Source: Eucommia ulmoides (lineage: Eukaryota; Streptophyta; Magnoliopsida; Garryales; Eucommiaceae). Taken from it: a stretch of DNA of 64,000 bases. The notes under the pieces are model-generated. The model did not search any database and was not told the origin of the DNA. It was given only the letters and a program-made list of their open reading frames with translations. Below are positions 57,488 to 64,000 of the stretch, in pieces. The stretch's first letter is position 1, and each line of letters begins with the position of its first letter. The DNA is taken from positions 39,934,712 through 39,998,711 of the forward strand of contig CM028335.1 in assembly GCA_016647705.1 (NCBI GenBank), in the 5' to 3' direction. The position numbers were made by a program, and so were the translations under genes.

Positions 57488-59598
57488 TGTTGGCCCAGTG
57501 GAATACCCAAGACGGGGGGTGAATTGGGTATTTAAAAATTTATCAGAATGAAAATTTCAATAAATCAAATAATTAAGTTTATTCATAAATTAATTATTAT
57601 CTTTATATCACAGCAGAATTAATTAATCAACTAGATGTACACACAAATAGCAAAAATAAATAAATTAAGAATGCAGCACATCAAGATATATCCTAGTTCA
57701 TCAAGCTACTTTTGGTTAGTTCAGTCCTCCAAGCCTTACAGAGATTCGCACCCACTAATTCTCAAGATCCCTTTAAAGGTAAGAACCAAACCCTTACACC
57801 GATTCTTTTACAAGCTCAGAATCAACCTTTACAATATCTTTTTTTCAGGTTAAGGAAGAACCTCTACTTTTTACAAGTTAAAGAATAACCTAATTCTTTT
57901 TAACACTAAGGCCAAAGAATCAAAATCTCACCAAACACTCCAAATATCCTTTTACCCAGTAAAGATTGAATCGTTACAAATTTTACTCAAAAATTACAAT
58001 TCTATCCAAGAAGAATCACTACCTCAATCTCTTTACAGGATGAGACTGAAAACCAACTACCCCTGATTAAATACCCCCAATAGTATTTAACCCATCACAC
58101 TATTCACCAATACAAATTGATAAGCAAAAAATCTCACTCGGCGCTTTTACCACCCCAGATAAATAATAACTCAATTAATATCTCAACTAGTGATAGAAAA
58201 ACGTGACATAGAAAATATGATTTTAACAAGATATGGATAGAAAATATTTGAGCACGTAATCAGATTCAAGAAATTGTTTGTAAAATATTTTTCTTCAATA
58301 AAAAACAGAAACAATTTCTAAGATCAATTTTCAAAATATAAACAAGTAATGCAATGATAGAATATAATTGGAAAGATCTCACTCGGAATCCACAGAAAGA
58401 ATAAATAGATTGATGTAACTTCAAATCCGGTAGCAACAAAGATTAATCGCAATTGATTCTCAAGATCACTCTTAAAATAGTTCACAAACTCTTAGAAAAA
58501 CCCACTCTTATGATATGATATGATTTCTCTTCCTTGTTAATGTGTTAATGATATAAGAAATTCGCATATCTATTTAAAGAATAATGAAAACAGCCTTCTA
58601 ATGGCTAGTTCCCATGTGTCATGACAATTAATAGCACTTATAGACCCCTTATATCATATTGACTTCATTTTGGTTCAAGTCACTTAATAACAGTTTTCAA
58701 ATCTCTCAATTAATCCCCCAAATCTTTCTCTATCTCAATTAATTAGAATAGAAATAATTTTAAGTAGCAAATTGATAAACATTAAAAATTAATGAATCGA
58801 ATCAATAGGATTTAGATTTTAGGTGAAGCATATCTTAAAAATGAAAATATCCCCAAAATCTCTCTCAAATCCTAACAAAAAATGGCTACTTTTGAATATA
58901 ATCTCGAAATAAATAGTTTCCTGAAACAACACGTTTAGTCGACCGACCAGTCGACTGGTAGATTCAGATTGTAGCCAAAGGCGTTCATCGGTCGACCTGT
59001 CTGTCGACTTTGTAAATTTAGAGAGTTCGTTTTTCCTTCACCGGTAGACCTACCGGTCGACTTAGAGATACAAAGAATTCAGCTCCTCTTGGCCGGTCGA
59101 CCTGCCTATCAACCTAGAGATACAGGGAGTTACAACTGCTTGGTCCGGTCAATTCATCAGTCGACTAACATCTTCTAAATCTCTATTCTGAACTCGTTTT
59201 TAACTTATTCTCTTTTACGTTTTCACCCCTTTAACCATTTTCTTTTCTAAATAAGCTTCACTAATCTTTTTATATTCCACTTTAGTCATTTAAACATATT
59301 TGTTTTCAAATCACATATTGGAGCAAATAATTTCACTTAATCAAAACACACATAAACAATAAAAACATTTTGTACCGTATGTGTTCCTAATTGGGATATT
59401 AAGAGTTGAAATTTACCTTAGTTGTTTTCCTAATTTCTTCAAACTCTTAATTCTTTAATATCTTCAACATCATCATATAACATCCATTTAATTTGCATCT
59501 TCATCACTAGAACTTTAAATCACTGAAACACTCAATTAAAACATTAGTTCCACCAAAACATCAACTCTTAATTGTTCATCAAAATCTTAAGATCAACA
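57488..59598 (-). repeat. 3' LTR of Copia element C (SIRE-like)
   Basis: 2111 bp; plus-strand TGTTGGCCCAGTGGAATACCC to AAGATCAACA. Homologous to the LTRs of A and B, with a GTCGAC cluster at about 58935-59165. Minus-strand orientation follows from the pol relic to the right. The 5' LTR lies beyond the window, so age and TSD cannot be judged. Confidence 0.85.
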
Positions 59599-59866
59599 AT
59601 CTCCCTTTTTTATGATGACAATCAGTTTTGATGTTTTCTTCAAAACAATAATATAACCACACTCTCCCTAAATCCGAGGACAAATTTTTAACACGTTAAA
59701 GCATAGTAAGGAAGATTTTATAAATATAATCAATAATGCACAAATTAAAAATACTCAATAAAACACAATTTTAAAAATACTCCCCCTTAATAAAACATCA
59801 CTACTTTCTCCCCCTTTGTTATCTTCAAAAATAAAATTTGAGGGAGGGGGGAACACATAGATAATT
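59599..59866 (-). other. PPT and 3' untranslated part of Copia C
   Basis: ATCTCCCTTTTTTATGATGA follows the LTR (PPT AAAAAAGGGAGAT on the minus strand). It is followed by AT-rich sequence and TCCCCCTTTGTTATC, GAGGGAGGGGGGAACAC. There is no room for the envelope-like ORF known from some SIRE elements. Confidence 0.7.
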
Positions 59867-62800
59867 CTACTCTAGGCAAACATCATTATGCCTAACCATA
59901 CCCAAACTACGAATGATTTTTACAAACTGATCTTCTACTAGTAGTTTGGTAAAAATATCAGCAAGCTGGTCGGAGGTATCAATAGACTCAATAACAATAT
60001 CACTTTTTTGAATGTGATCACGAATAAAGTGATGTATAATCTCTATGTGCTTAGTTCGTGAGTGCTGTGTAGGATTCTTACTTAGACAAATAGCACTTTT
60101 ATTATCACAAAAGATCGGGATCTCCTCCATATAAACTCCAAAGTCATTTAATGGTTGCTTAATATATAAAATTTGAGTACAACAGTTACCAGCTGCCATA
60201 TATTCAGCCTCAGTAGTGGATAAGGTTATAGAATTATGTTTCTTACTTGACCAAGAAACCAAAGCATGTCCTAACAAATGATATGATCCACTTATGCTTT
60301 TTTGTTCAACTTTGCAACTGGCAAAGTCAGCATCGGAGTAACTTACCAATTTAAAATCATTCCCCATAGGATACCATAATCCTAGGTCAGTTGTCCCCTT
60401 TAAATAACAAAAAATTCGCTTAATCGTAGTCAAGTGAGATTATTTAGGACAAGATTGAAATCTAGCACAAAGACAAACACTATACATAATATCATATTTA
60501 CTAGCAGTTAAATACAAAAGGCTACCAATCATACCTCGATACATTTTTTCATTAACGTTTTTGCCTGTATCGTCTTTTTCTATCTTTGTAGTCGTTACCA
60601 TGGGAGTTTTGTATTCCTTACAGCCGTCCAAGCCATATTTCTTTAGCAGCTCCTTAGTGTATTTAGTTTGGTTTATAAATATTCCTTCTTTGGTTTGCTT
60701 AATTTGCAATCCAAGAAAGAAATTCAACTCTTCCTTTATGCTCATTTCAAATTTAGCCTGCATTATCTTAGAAAAATCTTGGCAAAGATCCTCATTAGTA
60801 GATCCAAAAATGATATCATCAACATATACTTCTACTAATAGGATATCAGAATCAGTTTATTTTACAAATCGTGTTATATCACAAATACCCCTTCAAAAAC
60901 TATTTTCAATCAAATATCGGCTAAATCTTTCATACCAAGCTCTCGGAGCTTGTTTGAGTCCATACAAAGTCTTGCGAAGTTTAAATACGTGATCGAAAAA
61001 TTTATCACCTTCAAATCCCGGGGGTTGTTCCACATAAACTTCTTCAGCTAGAAATCCATTTAGAAATACACTCTTTACATCCATTTGATAAAACTTAAAA
61101 TTATGTGAACATGTAAAAGCGAGTAGCATTCTAATTGCTTCTAGTCTAGCAACAGGAGCATAAGTTTCATCATAATCAATTCCTTCCTCTTGATTATAGC
61201 CCTGTGCCACTAATCTTCCCTTATTTCTTATTACCATACCAGATTCATCCTTTTTATTTCTAAAAACCCATTTAGTACTAATAACTGGATGAAAATTCGG
61301 TCTCGGAACAAGACACCACACTTTGTTCCGTTCAAATTGAACTAACTCATCTTGCATTGCGAAAATCCAAGATTCATCAATTAACGCCTCATTTATATTC
61401 TTAGGCTCAATTTGAGATAAGAAAGCAAGATTAATTATATCCCTAAGAGAAGAATAAGTACTTACACCTTTTTCGAAATTACTGATGATTTCTTTAATTG
61501 AATGTCCTGGTACATTCTTTACGGCTCTTGGTAAAGTCGAATCCTTCTCCTTAGGTTCCTCCTCTTGTTGGGACTTCTCAGGTACAATATCACCTTGGTT
61601 TTGATTATTTAAGATATCTGCATCATCATCATCCAAAACCTTTCCTGACAAGAATGGATCAGCTTCCTCAAAAACAACATGCATTGTTTCTTCTACTATT
61701 AAAGTACGTTTATTATAAACTCTATAAGCCTTACTATTAGTAGCATATCAAAGAAAAATCCCATAATCAGATTTAGCATCAAATTTACCAAGATTATCCT
61801 TGTCATTCAAAATGAAACACTTGCATCCAAAGACTTTAAAATAGAAAATATTAGGAGTCTTACCATTCCAGATTTCATATGGGGTTTTGTTAAACCCTCT
61901 ACGAATTGATACTCAGTTTACCACGTGACAAGTTGGACTTACTGCTTCGGCCCAGAAGTAGGTTGGTAAGCGATTTTCATTTAGCATTGTTTTAGCCATC
62001 TCTTGATGCGTTTTGTTCTTCCTTTACACTACACCATTTTGTTGCGGTGATCTTGGAACATAAAAGTTGTGAGCATAACCATGCTCATCACAATAACTTA
62101 CCACATCATCCTTCTTAAATTCTCTTTCTATGTCACTACGAATGTTAATAATAAAGCATTGCTTCTCATTTTGAACACGTTTACAAAATTTAGCAAGAAC
62201 AAAAGCAACCTCACTTTACTTAGCAAGAAAGAATACCCAGGTAAGTCTTGAATAATCATCAACTATAACAAATGCATAGAACTTACCACCAAAACTAGCA
62301 ACAGAGTTAGGCCTAAATAAATCAAGATGCAATAATTCAAGACATCTAGACGTGGACGTGCACATCTTTTTCTTAAATGATGATCTAACTTGCTTGCCTA
62401 ATTGACATGCATCACATATTTTATCCTTCACAAATTTCAAATCAGGTAGGCCATATACAAGACTCTTCTTAAATAAGTTAGAAATTAACTCCATACTAGA
62501 ATGCCCAAGTCTTCTATGCCATAACCAACTATTTTCAGATAAAGCATTCAAACAAGATAAATTTTGAGAATTAAAATCATCAAAAGAGCAAGTATAAACA
62601 TTCTCAAAACGTGATGCAACTAACAAAATACTACTATCATGACTATTCTTAATGATGCATCTATCATGATCAAATATAACATTATAGCCTTTGTCACATA
62701 GTTGACTAATACTAAGCAAATTATGTTTAAGTCCATCAACTAGTAACACATCTTTAATAAGAGTAGTATCATTACCGATATTACCTATACTGATAATTTT

Positions 62801-62962
62801 ACCCTTTGCGTTGTCTCCGAAAGTCACATGACCTCCATCTTTAGGTGTCAAAGATGTAAATTTTTCTTTATCTCCCGTCATGTGTCGAGAACAACCACTA
62901 TCTAGGAAGCATTTGTCCTTGCTTATTGATACTTTTAGAATAACCTGTAAGGAGCACCTCAA
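59867..62962 (-). pseudogene. SIRE-like Copia C pol (PR-INT-RT-RNase H), nonsense-interrupted
   Basis: A single minus-strand frame of about 1030 codons with seven in-frame stops and no frameshift. In order: protease CFLDSGCSRHMTG (near 62900), pre-integrase WLWHRRLGHSS and CDACQLGK, integrase with HLDLF, VDDYSRLTWVFF and PQQNGVV (62330-62030), RT with [46 protein letters not shown] and the catalytic YVDDIIFGSTN (60826-60790), then RNase H with YSDADFASCKVEQKS, TLSTTEAEYMA, FCDNKSA and TSDQLADIFTKLL, ending VRHNDVCLE at 59867. Motifs match the SIRE/Maximus group. All catalytic residues checked are present; only stops disable it. It is the best-preserved polymerase here and the reference for B. 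Confidence 0.9.
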
Positions 62963-63969
62963 ATAGTTCCTAAGTGGTACCTAACCTAAGTGGGTCTGAT
63001 CTTGTTAGTTGGGACAAATTTAGTTCCTTTTAGAACCCAAACTTGTCTATAGTTAGATATTTTAGCAAAACATCTTCGAATAGTATGCTCCACAATGTTA
63101 CATTTAAAACATTTAACAAGATCTTTGGTTTCAAAAAAGAATTTATGAAAGCATTTTTGTTTAAGATTTTTTTGAAATTCAATACCTGCTTTATCAAAAC
63201 CTCCACGTGAACTTCCCAAAAGCATTTTGAAGTTATTTTCACCGCCACTGAATTTGAGAACAATTGATTGCAAATCCATCATTTTAGACTTCAATCAATT
63301 GTTTTCAGATTCGTAATCCACCACTTGCTTGTTTAATGTGTTAATTGTACTTTGAAGGGCATTTATTTTAGAACACTGATTTTTATAATCATGTGAAAGT
63401 TTTTGATAAACATCAAATAATTCATCAAAATTTAAAGGACAAGAACTTGAACATTCAGTTACCTCACCACCAGTGGCCATTAATCCAAGCATGGACGTGT
63501 CTTCACTATCCAAATTTTCCAAGCTACTTGAATCAGTATCTTCCCAAGTAGCTTTAATCGATTTCTTATTATTCTTCTTTGATTTATTCTTTTCTTTTTT
63601 CTTCTTTTCCTTTTCTTTATCCTTCTTTGGTTCGGGACAATCGTTTTGAAAATGACCGGTCTTATGACAGTTGTGACATTCTACTTTAGAAATGTTAAGA
63701 TTTCTTCTCCCACAGAATGTGCGTCGAGTCATTCTTCTAAAATTGTTTGTGAGAAGTGACATATTTTTCTCTTGCTCACTATCAAGACTTTCATCATTAC
63801 TGTCATCCTCTTCTTCAATTTTTTGAACTTTTAGCGCCAATGATTTTCTTATGCCATTTCCGGTGTCATCCTCATAACCTTTAATCACCGATTCATGGGT
63901 CATCAAATTGCCAATAAGATCATCAATATCGTATTTTCCAAGATCCTTGGTTTCCTCGATTGCCGTCAC
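62963..63969 (-). pseudogene. SIRE-like Copia C gag, C-terminal part
   Basis: One minus-strand frame, running in from the right edge, with a stop at 63295 and another near 62986, then a shift to the pol frame. It reads YDIDDLIGNLMTHE (UBN2-type Gag end), a first zinc knuckle CHNCHKTGHFQNDC (near 63680-63640), a Lys-rich tract, an acidic tract, a coiled coil (FDVYQKLSHDYKNQ to LNKQVVDYE) and a second, damaged knuckle CFKCNIVEHTIRRC (near 63090). Two knuckles with a coiled coil between them fit SIRE Gag. The capsid part is outside the window. Confidence 0.8.
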
Positions 63970-64000
63970 CTTTGACTCCTATATTTTTGTTAAAGACCTT

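Overview
The window looks like nuclear DNA of a flowering plant, most likely a eudicot, from a gene-poor, repeat-dense part of a chromosome. It is AT-rich and full of microsatellites. Nearly every recognisable coding trace belongs to plant LTR retrotransposons (Copia; Ty3/gypsy of the Tat, Athila and Tekay/Del types) or to plant transposon-associated domains (PF04195, plant mobile domain, PF20167-like). I see no intact cellular gene, rRNA, tRNA or CRISPR array. All identifications come from reading motifs by eye; no database search was run.

Layout, left to right. 1-2956: 3' end of a Tat-type gypsy element with its antisense ORF and 3' LTR. 2957-5270: noncoding DNA with an exon-like relic and a patch of GTGAATATTCAC palindromes. 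5271-6180 and 6615-9958: two members of one long-TIR DNA transposon family, best read as Mutator-like. Both are filled with the dispersed palindrome GTTAACGTTAAC, and the larger one carries a captured gene fragment with its leader (Pack-MULE-like). 10333-14850: a broken Copia element. 14849-20865: a tandem TRIM-like unit split by a non-autonomous Athila-type element (15284-20817). 21429-23860: a Tat-type LTR. 24475-24820: a CACTA-like end. 24885-27480: a plant-mobile-domain relic cut by a solo LTR. 28011-28970: another degraded coding relic. 29105-29662: a Tourist/Harbinger MITE.

30336-46610 is a nest. An old SIRE-like Copia (B, minus strand) has its 3' LTR at 30336-32501. It was cut by a complete non-autonomous relative (A, 32763-40680) and, inside the reverse transcriptase, by a Tekay-family solo LTR (41496-44404, TSD AGTTC). 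Element A keeps SIRE-like LTRs, PBS, PPT and a gag, but has a PF20167-like gene in place of pol. That gene is preceded by what looks like a diverged LTR promoter.

46611-56109 holds Tekay/Del chromovirus sequence in both orientations: a plus-strand gag-pol with its 3' LTR, meeting a minus-strand gag with its 5' LTR, so that two long LTRs stand inverted about 1 kb apart. A second copy of the Tourist MITE sits in the plus-strand pol. A segment of about 711 bp covering a nested-element junction is tandemly duplicated at 55755-56990. A Tat-type LTR follows, and a SIRE-like Copia (C, minus strand) runs from 57488 off the right edge; its pol is in one frame with nonsense changes only.

The strongest leads are the GTTAACGTTAAC transposon family with its gene capture, the non-autonomous Copia A with its internal LTR-like promoter, the shared MITE family with a GC-rich core, and the inverted Tekay LTRs.
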